In this document: positions 34,290-45,546 of the stretch, piece after piece
Layout: every line of letters begins with the position of its first letter
Position numbering within the stretch: the first letter of the stretch is position 1
Assembly: GCA_025331125.1 (NCBI GenBank)
Contig: JAOALB010000169.1
Location: 41,271-105,270 of the forward strand
Direction of reading: 5' to 3'
Source of the DNA: Mycogone perniciosa
Taxonomy: Eukaryota; Ascomycota; Sordariomycetes; Hypocreales; Hypocreaceae
Length of the DNA: 64,000 nucleotides
The notes under the pieces: generated by a model
The model's input: only the letters and a program-made list of their open reading frames with translations
Databases searched by the model: none
What the model was told of the DNA's origin: nothing
Translations under genes and position numbers: made by a program

Positions 34290-34740
34290 TCGCTTCCCAA
34301 CGTTCCTCCTTGATGATGTTTGGGCTGACATAGAATTAAAGGACAAAGAAGGCCGAACAGTACTCCACCTAGCAGTAAGGTTTTCCAGGTATCTTGCTAT
34401 AAGTGTTTGTTCAAAAAAAGGTATCATTCGATACGCCTGACTTGGAGGAGTGGGCACCTCTTCATTTTGCAGCCTAAAACGGAGACGGGAGTATTTTAGA
34501 GCTCTTACTTGACCATGTAGCGAGTGTTGATGTGCTCACCGACCAAAGAATGGCGCCGCATCACCTGATACTATTGTCACCTTGTGGTATCAATGCCGAA
34601 GACACCCTTGTCATTTATAGATATTGCCAAGCAAACTGCAAATGGCGTATGCTGGTCCTACTGTTGATGGGCTTCAAGGGCCACGGAGGGAGATATTTAT
34701 CATCTGCCACAATGGTAGGTATGTGTGCGTTAGATTAAAT
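34290..34740 (+). pseudogene. Ankyrin-repeat protein remnant, right part
   Basis: ADIELKDKEGRTVLHLAVRF resumes the ankyrin pattern. The frame closes at 34440, and after a frame change a further unit reads WAPLHFAA*NGDGSILELLLDHV with an internal TAA. Sequence decays into non-coding by about 34740. It probably belonged with the remnant at 32404-33255. Confidence 0.5.
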
Positions 34741-35440
34741 TTCTAGGCTACTATGGATATAGCAAATATCAGTATTTTTTTGGAAATTCTAGTCAGATAT
34801 TCCGAGCAACCTTCATTATTGTTCGTCGAGCAATGTTAAAGCCAAGGTGGGGGTCACGCAACCTTGTGGCTCAACGTGTCTAAATCACTAAATCGACGAT
34901 TGGAATTTATCAAGAATCTGCTTTTTCTCTTTGAACTGAAGCCAAATCTACCATTAATGCTCAGCCATGGCGAAGGATGAGCACATATATTCGTACGTCA
35001 ATACGACCCAATCTCATAGTTTCGTCTGTACGGGGTGGGGTGTAGGACCCAAACTCCGTATACTATACTATGCCATGCATCATCAATATAGGTTCTGAGC
35101 TGTACTTCGTAGAGTATCTAGGTAATAGATAGATAGTACATATCTTCAGGGATCAACTTTTTTGAAGATAGTTTCCCCAACATCGGACTAATGTCCGGTC
35201 AAAGACAGCTCCCTTGCACCCCCAATTACCCCATTTATCCGATTCGAGCGCAAAACAACAATTGGGCATTATTACATCGGACAATAAATCGGACTGATGA
35301 TGACATGCCCACCTGGGGGTATACTTGGTAGAAAATACAGGCCTTCCCCTCATCTAGGCGCGTTCAATTGTAAATAATAATCATTGTGGCAAATCCGTGC
35401 TGCATAGTCCGTTTTGTTGCATCCGTTGAAGAGACCAAAA
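34741..35440. other. Intergenic region upstream of galactonate dehydratase
   Basis: No gene seen. GTACTTCGTAG occurs at about 35103. The last 200 bases are presumably the promoter. Confidence 0.5.
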
Positions 35441-36788
35441 ATGGGGAAAATCGTAAAGATTGAGTACTTCAGAGTACCGCCTCGGTGGCTCTTTGTCAAG
35501 ATCACAGATGACGCCGGCAACACTGGCTGGGGCGAGGCGTCACTCGAGGGCCACACACAAGCCGTGGAGGGATGTCTAGATGCCTGGATTGAGCAATACA
35601 CCGGCCTCGAGGCAGAGTGAGTTACAGCTAGCCTTTGCCCTGAAAGCTGGTGCTGCTGCTCTTAATTGAGCTAACCCATGGACACAGCGACATTGAGCAT
35701 ATATGGCAACTCTCCTGGAGACGGACATTCTACAGAGGTGGGCCAGTCTTCATGAGCGCCCTGGCTGGTCTGGATATTGCCCTCTGGGACCTCAAGGGTA
35801 CGTATACGCATACGCATGCGCGTCATAGACTCTCATCGCGATACTTACTTTGTTCCCAGCTCGGAAACTTGGCGTGCCTGTCTACGAGCTTCTCGGTGGA
35901 AAGGTCCGCGACAAGCTCAAAGTCTATGCCTGGATAGGCGGCGACAACCCAACCGACATTGAAGCCCAGGCGTGAGTTATCACCGCCTCCCCTTTGAAAG
36001 CTTCACTCACGATGTCCTAACCCCGAACCGACAGCCTCGCCCGCAAGGCTCAAGGCTTCACAGCCATCAAGATGAACGCCACCACTGACCTTGGCTGGCT
36101 TGACTCCCCCTCCGCGCTCGACTCCTGCATCTCCCGCCTGCAAGCCGTCAAAGCCACCGGCCTAAACGCCGGCATCGACTTCCACGGCCGCCTCCACCGC
36201 CCCATGGCCAAACAACTCGCCTCGCGGCTCGAGCCTTTCTCGCCCATGTTCATCGAAGAGCCTCTCCTGGTCGAACACATCGAGGGAATCCGCCTTCTCT
36301 CGCAACAAACCCGCATCCCCATCGCCCTGGGAGAGCGGCTGCACAGTCGCTGGGACGTGAAGCCGTTCCTCGAGGGCGGGTGCTGCGTCGATGTGCTGCA
36401 GCCGGACATCTGTCACGTCGGCGGCATCTCGGAGCTGCGGCGCATCGCAAGCATGGCCGAGACATATGACGTGGCTGTCGCGCCGCACTGTCCCCTGGGA
36501 CCCATCTCGCTGGCGGCAAGCATGCATGTCGATGCCGCGACGCCGAACTTTGCCATCCAAGAGATGAGCCTGGGTATTCACTACAACAACATTGGCGGGT
36601 ATGATTTGCTCAGCTACATCAAGAACCCGGGAATCTGGGACGTGAAAGACGGCTATGTCGATATGATGAAGGGTCCTGGCTTGGGGATTGAAGTAAACGA
36701 GGAGCTCATCCGGGAGGCAAGCCGCGATGCCGTCCCGTGGGTAAGTCCGGGCTTCACAGGACCAGGGGGTGAACTCCGAGAGTGGTGA
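35441..36788 (+). CDS. D-galactonate dehydratase-like enzyme (enolase superfamily)
   Basis: Four exons (35441-35616, 35688-35797, 35860-35971, 36035-36788; introns 71, 62 and 63 bp) give 383 residues, the normal length of bacterial DgoD. The N-terminal capping domain ends with GGPVFMSALAGLDIALWDLK. The barrel has AIKMN (Lys motif), GIDFHGRLHRPMAK (metal Asp plus catalytic His of DgoD), FIEEPLL and ALGERLHSRWD (metal Glu residues) and VAPHCPLGPISLAA with the second catalytic His. All residues needed for dehydration of D-galactonate to 2-keto-3-deoxygalactonate are present, so activity is likely. A related sugar acid is possible. The rest of a pathway (kinase, aldolase) is not in the window. 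It is the only intact gene between 31 and 37 kb. Confidence 0.88.
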
Positions 36789-37434
36789 ATCTCTTTCAAG
36801 TACGGAGTTCAAGTACGGAGTAGATAGTACTACTACAAGTACGAGTAGTATTTGAGTCGGGGGATGAGCTCTTGCTACCCGGATGGAGCCGTCTCGTATT
36901 CCCTAAAAAAATGAAGCAAAGGAATGCCCAGAAAGCCAAGTGATTCTGGACCTCATCTATCCCCACATCCGAACGCACGTTGAAGGGGCCTTTAACATTA
37001 CCATCTGATTTTTTATCCCAGCTCGTTACCACCACGGAGCAGACTTGGGGAATTGATACGTTGCCTAAACAGGAAATTTTCTGAGAGAGCAAGGGTGACA
37101 TCCATAAAGCGGATACGGAGTAGGGAGGGAACACATTCCATGTCAACGATACATAATTATTAGTACTACCTCACACTGCCACTGAGGCTTAATGGTCCAT
37201 GTTAGCATCATCGTCAAATCACAATCAAGACAATAGCCAAGTTTGGCAACTAAGAAAAGCCTTGTCCAATCAGTCATGCGGCAAATAGCCACTTCGTTTC
37301 TCAAGCTCTTGGCATCACAAGTTGTTGCAACATCAAGTGATGGAACAATTCTGTTTTATTGCTTTCTTTCTCTCCAAAACTTAATACTACTGCCAATACA
37401 AACTTATTTCTCATGGGTCACATTACTATTTTAC
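36789..37434. other. Intergenic region between convergent genes
   Basis: About 650 bases between two 3' ends. Two GTACGGAGT motifs near 36800-36823 and a TACGGAGTA at about 37114 are present. No gene seen. Confidence 0.5.
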
Positions 37435-38921
37435 TCAAAGTGGGGCGCAGGTGAAAACGCCGCGAACCTTCTGGTTGTCGAATTGTTGCTTCTGTGGTCT
37501 TGCATTAGCATTCTGGTGGCTTGGCAAAGGGGAGTTGCAGGTGGACTTACAATATCGACAATGCTGGAGTAGGTTCCACCGACGAGGACAATAATTCCAA
37601 CAAGGAATGACAGGCCGCTGAGGGCAGTGTGGACCAAGTTCTTCTTGTCCCAGATGCTTCCCTCCTTGAGGAGCATGTACCAGAAGACGGCAGGGAAGTA
37701 GTAAGTGAAGCCCGAGATGAACAGGGACGACGAGATGGACAGAAGGTCGGAGAAGAAGGGAATGGCCTCAGCAATGATCCAGGCAATGATGGTGATGATG
37801 ACGACCAGACCCAACCAAGTCAGCCAGCCCATCTTGGTGTTGATATAGCGGATGACCGAGTCCTTGAAGACACGGCCGTGGATGTATCGTCCGACAACGG
37901 TGGTGTTGATGGAACCGGAGATGAAGATGACAGGCAGACCGACACCGAAGGCAACCTTGGAGATGAGGGGACCAGCGGAGAGAAGGGCGGGAGACCTGAC
38001 CTCGGGGCCGACAAAGGAGTAGACGACGGCACCAGTCAGAGTGTAGATAAAGATCTCGATGAGGCCGAGCGACCAGATGGACTTGACATAGTCCTCAGGG
38101 GTGTGCATCTCGTCCATGAAGGAGAACTGGCAGATGGAGAAACTATAGGCAAAGACAATGTTGGAGATGGCAATGAAGGCCTCAGAAAAGGTCAAACCCT
38201 CCTTGGGCCAAGCGGACCAGGGGACCGCGGCCAGTCCACCGGGCGCGTTGCTAGCCGTGATACCGGTGGCAACCATGGTGATAAGGATGGCAGCAATGAT
38301 GGAGACGAAGTCGATGTAACCCAGGATGGCGACCTCGGCAAATGAGGGAGGGATGGCCACGATGAGGAGGATGATGGCAGAGACAACGCCAAATACCAGG
38401 GAGCAAGCGCCGTTGGAAGTGATGTTGAGGAAGGCAATGGTACCCGTCAAGCAGTGAGATCCAACAAGCAAAACCAGCTGAAGCACAAACATGGCACCGA
38501 TAACCTCGTATCCGATCCGGCCAGCGACCAAGCGTCCAGCATCAGCATAGTGAGCGACGTCGGGGAACTTGAGCTTGACTCGACCAACAAGATCACTGGT
38601 GTAGATGGCGAGAAGACCGAGACCGACAGAGAGAATGACACCGGCAATCATGCCAAGAGTAGCGAAAGCGCTGGGCAGACTCAAACTACCGAGGGCGATA
38701 GCCTCAACAATGAGGACGACAGTCAGACGCTTCCATCCCAGACGGTGGAAGTGTGCGGTACCCTCCTCTGCCTTTTGCTTCTCCATATCACTGACGTTGA
38801 GCTCGCGAGTCTCGCCGGCAACGGGGGCATCGTCGTCGAAAATCGGGTTTTGCTGAACCTTCTTGGAGCCATCGCGCCCTTTAACAGAGCCCGTGGGCGA
38901 GGTAAAAGATGTATCAGACAT
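37435..38921 (-). CDS. AAAP-family amino acid transporter
   Basis: Two exons, 38921-37551 and 37491-37435, encode 475 residues. The 59-bp intron (GTAAGT...CCACAG) matters: unspliced, the frame would run into an unrelated tail, while splicing gives the C-terminus KQQFDNQKVRGVFTCAPL. A hydrophilic N-terminus of about 60 residues precedes roughly 11 membrane segments. Signatures include VLIVEAIALGSLSLPSAFATLG in segment 1, SHCLTGTIAFLNIT, NIVFAYSFSICQFSFMDEMH and FYSFVG-like YSFVGPEV. These match the fungal neutral amino acid transporters of the MTR/AVT group, proton symporters of the plasma membrane. The substrate is inferred. The gene is intact; its promoter lies in the long region to the right. 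Confidence 0.88.
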
Positions 38922-39732
38922 GGTGGCGATTATTGGTAGATATATGGATGGATTAGATATATGGCTCTGGTTATCTCAATGAATTGAGGGTGGTGTGGAG
39001 GGAAAAGAAGAAGATATTGTGGGTATCAAGTGGCAAGAGTGACCGGTCAAGGAAGTGAGTCCCGAGTCTAGGTCTAGAGTGCCAACCAGGGCAGCAACAA
39101 TGGAGAGTAGTTGTGAGAAAGAGTGGGAGGAGGAGGAAGAGGAGGGGGGGTTTTAAGAAGCCCTTGGGTTCGGGTTCTCAAGGTTGGAAGGGGAGGAGAG
39201 AGAGTTTGAGGGGGAGAGAATAGAGTTGATGGCAGAGTGTGGAGGAAGCAGAGGGGGAAGCTTAATATTAATAAAGAAGTGAGAGATAGAGGGAACCCCA
39301 AACTCTCGTGTTGCTAGTATGTAATCAGTAGTCTATTATCTCTACTAGCTGGTCATTATTGCCCAGCCAGAAGGGAAAAGGAACAGGACCCAGCAAGGGA
39401 GCATGCATGCAGAGTGCATGAGATTCTTTGGTGGGCCGGGGTGGCCGTATGGATACTCGTCGTCGTAGTAGTATTAGTATTAGTGAGTGGATGGACTCGT
39501 GACAGACCAGACGGACTCGAAACTTTTCTGGACGAAAGCATAGGCCTGGTCTGGTCTGGTCCGAGGAGAAGAGCCGTGCTTGGCGGGATTGGTGTGGTGG
39601 AAGAGACGATCTCTGGGGTTGAAACCTGAGTGACTCCACGATGACAGGCTCAGTGTGATACGGCCCTGGTACGTGCGCTAGACAAACAATGGCATTTACT
39701 CGGAGAAGTATAGGCCAGTTGGTAGTATGTAC

Positions 39733-39753
39733 GAGTAGTAGTAGTAGTAGTAG
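39733..39753. repeat. AGT/ACT trinucleotide tract
   Basis: Seven AGT-type units in a row following CGAGT; intergenic microsatellite. Confidence 0.6.
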
Positions 39754-40272
39754 ACTCCCGACTTACATATCTCTTATCTCGGTACTCCGTACTTGCAGAG
39801 TATTCGCAGACAACCAACCCGTAGAGAGGAGGAGTACATACTAGATGCTTCACCCCATTGTGAGAGATACATACGAATACTGGATATCCCCAGATGAATA
39901 TGCACAATATGAATATCCTATCCTCTCTCATCGCTTACCCCAGAATCTCCCCGCAAAATGAGATATCGTTGCTCGGCTTCCATTACTACTCGTAGCAGCA
40001 TCTTCCGTCCTTCTCCGCATTCTGTATATTGCAGTACGTAAAAGCAATGTCCGTTTACTCCAGGAATAAAACGGCACAAAGGTCAGCAATGTCCTCGTCA
40101 TCGATCGACTGGGAGTAGTTTTGAGAGAGTAATTTGGTGGGTCTCTTGACACTGAAGGCTGCATGCAATCTAGTCATCCGGACAGGCCTCTTTTTCTTCC
40201 AACCTTCTTTTGGCCTTCCAGAGGCCCTGCTTCGGTGAGCCCCGTAGCGGACCCGCTGGAGCTGCGCAGCGC

Positions 40273-40331
40273 GTTCCACTGAAGTTCCCACTGAAGTTCC
40301 CACCGAAGTTTCCACTGAAGTTTCCACTGAA
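40273..40331. repeat. 12-bp minisatellite, five units
   Basis: Five consecutive near-identical units of the form GTTYCCACTGAA (the first 11 bp, the third with CCG). On the minus strand they would read as a repeated Phe-Ser-Gly-Asn in an open frame that has no other sign of being a gene. Confidence 0.7.
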
Positions 40332-42792
40332 GCTGCACACTGACCACTGATGGGAGGTATTTTTTACTGTTTTGCGGTTTTGATGTGTCAAGAGAGAACG
40401 AGCGACGGCTGGGGGCACTGAAATAATCCCTCGTTTCCGAGATGGGAGATTTCTGGGGGATAGGATATGATTCATTGCGGGGGTTTCACTGAAGAGGTGC
40501 TGATGGCTGTCTCACTCCGGCTTTTCCTGCGGCATTCACATTCACATCACAGTTATCAGATGCTGTCGAACATACTCCGTACAGAAGCCTCAGTTGATGA
40601 GGCTCTGCACAATGCGCGGAAATTTACTCACTGCCGACAGGGAGGCTGCACACCATCTGCGGCACTCGATGCCGAAGGGTGTGGCGCCAAGCAGCGCCTA
40701 CGAGTACTCCGTAGGCGACCTACAGAAGCTCTTCAGAGCCCCCTAGAACCCTGGAAAAGCCGCCCTCAAGCACCGCACTGCACTGCACTGTGCTGTGCTG
40801 TGTTGCCGCTTTCAGCAGCTCCGCACAGCACCCACCAACCATGCACGGGCACCTTTTGCCCATTGCTCGTATCCTCGGGCTTCGGATCTGCACACTGTCT
40901 ACTCCGTATTCTGTACGTAAATCCAATCCAGGGCATCATGGTTCATCATTCAGCCACCCCTTCTCCAAATCGCCGACCCCTGACTGACTGAGCCATGACC
41001 CATTTTTTATTCCCCCTCTAATCTGAAAGTCGCCTAGTCACGGAAGGACTTTTCTGTTCTTTTCTTCTTTTCTTCCAGATGTCTTCTCGAAGGCTGCCTA
41101 GAATAGGGGCCCCGTCTCTGTCTATTGACCTGATTGGGCTTACTATCAATGTGAGGCCCGCAATGGCCCGTAATATCTCTGACTGTGACGGCCTGTTCGG
41201 CATCCCCCAATACTCCACTCCGTAGTCGCCTACCCGCATCTGCCCGATGATCAAAATCATTTCTGTACTCGTATTGTATTAGTTTCTTTCCATATTGCGA
41301 GCTGGTCGTTGTTGTATACTCCGTAGTTGTTGTTGGTTGTTGTTGTCGTGATCATTATCATCATCGCCATCACCATGCTTTTTTCTGTCTTTCGTATCTT
41401 TTCGTAGCTCAAGTAAGAATCTTACTCTGCATTGCCGTCATCAGAGGGGGATCCTCTCGGCTTCTCATTCTTACTTCCCGATCCGCCCGCACATCCCTGT
41501 TCAGGTAGGGTAGCATCATCATCATCGTCATGTTTCATCCTCATTTGTGTCGGCCGGACCGGCCACAAAGGTCCGAAAGTCGGAACGAAAAAGTCTCGCC
41601 GCCTTCTGCAAAACCCGACCGGCCAATGCGAGTTAGTGGCATGCATCGAACCATTTTTACCATGTCCCGTCCCATTGCCCATAACCATCTGTCTAGCATG
41701 ACCCCTATTGGCCATTTCGGGATCCTCCAACATGGCCCTGCCGCATCGAACGGAATCAGGGCCAGGGTCGAGACTAGCATGTACTCGTACTCGCAGCTTC
41801 TGGTTAATACTCCGGAGAGTTGTGAAATTGCCTGTCGTCTAGTCCGGATCCGTGCCCTCTTGTGAACCGACGCACAAAGGCCCAGTCGTGTGGTTGGTGA
41901 TGTCACCTGTGGTAGTACCCTCCCTGTATTATTATTAGATGCATATGTTCTATGTTGGCTCGACTACTCGTACTACTCGTAATACCAACATATAACAGTA
42001 AGACGGTCAGCATTTAGTTTTCGGCTTGAAGGTGAGAGAAAATATGTAATGGTGTTGTACTAGCAACATGATCAACATGCGCACCCACTATTCCGGGTGT
42101 TATGAAAAGGCGACTCCGAAGCGTAGCATGTAGATATGTACTCCGTATTATGCATGCAGATCGCCACTTCCAACACGAAGATGTCGCCCGGTCTAAGTTT
42201 GAAGCAATGGCTTTATCGTGATTACCAGAGATGTTGCTGTCCAGTGGGAACGATGGAATCGTCTCATCTTGATATCGATCTTCGTCGTTCGGGGATTCGT
42301 TCGTTCTGTCTGACAAGTAATACTATTATTAGACGAAAAGCGTAGTGAGAAAATGGGATGTTGCATCCGCATATTAACGCGTTTCCACGATCGCACACAT
42401 CAAAGTGCCTCAGTTTCATTGAGGTTCAGAGTACACATACGTACCTTTTGCAATGGGTGCTCCTTTTTACAGGCGAACAGAGAAGGTGAAATTATCTTCA
42501 TCCATGGGTAAAATAATCATTCTTAGAGTCAATACCAGGGCGTAAGGGTGAGACAGCACGTGAGTAGTCATAGAAAGGCGCACGCAATTGATATCAAATT
42601 TCTTATCTTATCGGTATCCTATTTTTGTGTGGCGAGCCTTGCCCCTCAACACCAAGGGAATCCATCATATGCCAAAATACCGGCACAAGAGTTGCGGAAT
42701 CGTTCATCCACGTCGTTTCTCCCGGAAAACCACCGTCTATCAAAGAAAATCCACCACTCGGTTGCTGCTAAAACCCCACCCATATCGCTGCC

Positions 42793-44226
42793 ATGGCAGC
42801 CCCGTCTCTTCAACCCGCAGACTCCTCTGCGCCGCCTCCAGCCATCGCGACTAAGCCAATCCACAGTCTTGTCCTCGATACTGGTCCGTTGATCAAGAAC
42901 GACCCTCCAGCGAGCGTTCTCATAGCCCAGGCCGAGAAACTATACACCCTCCCCTGCATCATTTCAGAAATCCGCGATCCCGCCACCAAATCACGAGTGG
43001 AAACGACTCTGTTACCCTTCATCACAGTGCGATCTCCGAAACCCGAGAGCTTGAAGTTCATAGCGGAGTTTGCAAAGAAGACGGGCGATTATGGCGTACT
43101 AAGTCGGCCTGATATGGAGGTTCTAGCCCTAGGATATGAGCTTGAGTGCGAGCGGAATGGCGGCGATTGGAGGTTAAGGAATACCCCTGGCCAGAAGGGT
43201 CTAAACGGACGGCCGAAACGAGACAATCCCTCTTCGGAAGACGCAACAGCAAAGGATGAGCAGAGTGAGGGTGTGCAACAGACTGAGCAAGCAGAATCTG
43301 CCTCAGCAGCCCAAAATGGCGATGCAGACGTTGCTGAGGAAAAGGAGGGCGAGACTCAGCCTAAGCCAGGAACCGGGCCCAGTCTTAAGAATGAAATCCA
43401 AAACTTGAGCCTGGAAGCGTTTAAAGAGGAGGATCAGACCAAGGTTTTAGAGGCAGAGCACCAGGAGAGCGTCACAGAACTTGATGTCGCGGAAGAGCCC
43501 ACCCCAGAGACTGATGCGCCCCAGGTCGACGGAGAAACAACACAGCAAACCGCCGTGCAACAAGAAGCTGAAGCCCCAGAAGACGATGACGATGAGGGCT
43601 GGATCACCCCCTCCAACCTAAAAAAGCACCAAGCCCAGCACTCCGGCTCCGCCAGCGCCGGCCAAGCTCCCCAGAAGACCCTCCAAGCCGCCATTCTCAC
43701 CTCTGATTACGCCATGCAAAACGTCGCCTTGCGCATCAACCTCAACCTCGTGACCCCTTCTCTCGCACGCATCACATACCTTAAGAACTGGGTCCTACGG
43801 TGCCACGGCTGCTTCACCGTCTCAAAGGATATGACCAAGCAGTTCTGTCCCAAGTGTGGCCAGCCTACGCTCACGCGCACGAGTTGCTCTACTGATGCAC
43901 ATGGCAATTTCAAGCTGCATCTCAAGTCCAACTTTCAGTGGAATAACAGGGGAAATGTGTATAGTGTGCCGAAGCCGGTACATGGCAGCTCAAATGGCAG
44001 ACTGCCCAAGAACGTGGGTGGCAAGAATGGCTGGGGGAGGGATTTGATTCTGGCAGAGGACCAGAAGGAACACACGAAGGCCTTGGACGATCAGCGGAGG
44101 CTGCGCAAGAAGGACATCATGGGTGAGGATTTCCTGCCCAGTCTGCTCACTGGCGATAGGTCAGGGCCAGGGTGCAAGATCAGAGTGGGAGCCGGACGGG
44201 CCATAAATTCGAGGCGCAAGCGGTAG
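42793..44226 (+). CDS. nob1: NOB1, endonuclease of 18S rRNA maturation
   Basis: Intronless, 477 residues. An N-terminal PIN domain begins with SLVLDTGPLIKNDP (first catalytic Asp) and continues through ISEIRDPATKSR and FAKKTGDYGVLSRPDMEVLALGYELE, holding the other acidic residues. A long acidic linker (residues about 130-290, rich in Glu, Gln, Ala) leads to the conserved DDEGWITPSNL motif. The zinc ribbon is LRCHGCF...FCPKCG, then the conserved NNRGNVYSVPKP and the basic C-terminus GAGRAINSRRKR. Known role: cleavage of 20S pre-rRNA at site D in cytoplasmic pre-40S particles. The start ATG is in the context GCCATGG. It converges on NOP10, another RNP-biogenesis gene. Confidence 0.96.
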   Translation: MAAPSLQPADSSAPPPAIATKPIHSLVLDTGPLIKNDPPASVLIAQAEKLYTLPCIISEIRDPATKSRVETTLLPFITVRSPKPESLKFIAEFAKKTGDYGVLSRPDMEVLALGYELECERNGGDWRLRNTPGQKGLNGRPKRDNPSSEDATAKDEQSEGVQQTEQAESASAAQNGDADVAEEKEGETQPKPGTGPSLKNEIQNLSLEAFKEEDQTKVLEAEHQESVTELDVAEEPTPETDAPQVDGETTQQTAVQQEAEAPEDDDDEGWITPSNLKKHQAQHSGSASAGQAPQKTLQAAILTSDYAMQNVALRINLNLVTPSLARITYLKNWVLRCHGCFTVSKDMTKQFCPKCGQPTLTRTSCSTDAHGNFKLHLKSNFQWNNRGNVYSVPKPVHGSSNGRLPKNVGGKNGWGRDLILAEDQKEHTKALDDQRRLRKKDIMGEDFLPSLLTGDRSGPGCKIRVGAGRAINSRRKR

Positions 44227-44495
44227 ACAAATGGGAGGGCCAAAAAGGGAAAAAGGTATGGTTATGACATAGAAATGGCGGGTTAAAATAAGAATTGTAA
44301 GCCCCCTATTGGATGGGCTGTCTCTCCTTTTGAATATGCACACGATTTGTTGTATGTCTTTTCTAAACGCCAAGTGACCAAATAACGCCGACCCTCCTTC
44401 TACTCAATTGAAGAGTATTATCATCCCTCCTGCCATCGCATCTTCCCATCTCATCTCTGCACCAAGAGCACAACAATCCGTCCGCTGTTCGAGAT

Positions 44496-44745
44496 CTACA
44501 TTTCCTCTTCCTCTGCAAAAGCACATGTTAGCGTCCCCGTCTTCTCGAACCAAGGAGAAAGAGAACCTACTCTGCTGCGTCAAGAGCAGGCCAAACCGCC
44601 TCTTCAGCGTGACCCTCTGCCGAGACCACTTATCATCAGGCGAGAAACGCGCCGGATGCGCCGACTTGGTGACCTGTCCGTGGGCGACCTTCTTCAGCGT
44701 GTAGAGGCGGTTGCCATTGGCGTCGAGGGTGTACATGAGATGCAT
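44496..44745 (-). CDS. nop10: NOP10, H/ACA snoRNP subunit 3
   Basis: Two exons (44745-44571 and 44512-44496) with a 58-bp intron (GTAGGT, branch GCTAAC, TTGCAG) give 63 residues, the usual size. The protein has MHLMYTLDANGNRLYTLKK at the start and AHPARFSPDDKWSRQRVTL followed by KRRFGLLLTQQ, nearly identical to Nop10 of other fungi; the second exon adds only KEEEM. Nop10 binds the pseudouridine synthase Cbf5 in nucleolar H/ACA particles. The fungal Nop10 lacks the zinc-binding Cys of archaeal forms, as here. Without the intron the frame would run on for about 50 unrelated residues. Confidence 0.95.
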
Positions 44746-45546
44746 CTTGCTCGATTCTTCGTGGTCCCTGAGACGAATTGGGTATTTTGCGGGATTGCGA
44801 CGCGGGAATTGGTGGTGCTTGGTTGGGTGGTGTTGACAAGCTTCGTGATGCTGGTTTGGTGCAAGAAAAAAATTCGAGACAGAAAAAAATTGGTCACGTG
44901 AAACGGCGTTTTATCGATAAGCTTTCAACCGGCTAACCTAAAGACTTTGCAACTGCTTGAATAATCTGTATTAAAATCATTTTTAAAATAAATGGAAATC
45001 TTTTATAAAAATTATTTGAGATGATTTACTTAAAAACATTCAGTTCATTCATTATATTATCTTTCCTCACATCTGTTAGTACATGGTTCTGATTCCCTTC
45101 ATTGTTGAGATACTTTGCCGTATTACAAAATAGTGGGCATTGGACAACGACATCTAAAATTAAGCATAGCATGAAAAATGATAGGTCTGTTGGTTCTTTC
45201 TCTCCTCCCTTTAATAAAGGGGAAGAACAAAACTAATTTCGATAATGAGTACCTACAACATCACAGATAAAACGGACAAAACATCACTAGCATGCATCAC
45301 GAGAGCAGATATGAGACTTCCAGATGCTGATATAGTTTCATTAAAGTTAAAAAAAAAGGCCCAAAGACTACTTGAGCAATGAAAGAGACGGTAACCGACT
45401 TGAATCAAGCCGGGGCAAGACGTTGATCAGAAGAGGCTATCGAAAAGAGTGTGCAGAATGAAGTTGAATGGTCACAAAACATGACCAATGTCAACATCCA
45501 ATTCCTCCACTTTTCAATCTGAAGAGTCGTTCCAACAACTTCCCCT
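44746..45546. other. AT-rich intergenic region upstream of NOP10
   Basis: Contains the NOP10 promoter and the 3' flank of the AdoMet decarboxylase gene. About 44940-45070 is markedly AT-rich with A/T homopolymers. No gene seen. Confidence 0.5.

Larger units (their letters stand above)
38922..42792. other. Long divergent gene-free region
   Basis: About 3.9 kb between two divergent starts, with no recognisable gene. It holds an AGT-repeat tract (39733-39753), a 12-bp tandem repeat (40273-40331) and TACTCCGTA-type motifs at about 39781, 40573, 40700, 40905, 41215, 41320 and 42130. The purine-rich GAGGAG stretch at 39120-39260 is probably the leader of the transporter gene. Open frames of 60-120 codons overlap on both strands and resemble nothing known. 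Confidence 0.55.

Noticed and set aside
37629..38345. 238-codon acidic open frame on the plus strand
   Set aside because: It is the antisense shadow of the AAAP transporter exon; its Asp/Gly-rich composition follows from the codon use of the real gene.
40170..40475. Minus-strand open frame with repeated Phe-Ser-Gly-Asn
   Set aside because: The repeat comes only from the 12-bp minisatellite; no start context, family resemblance or splice support.
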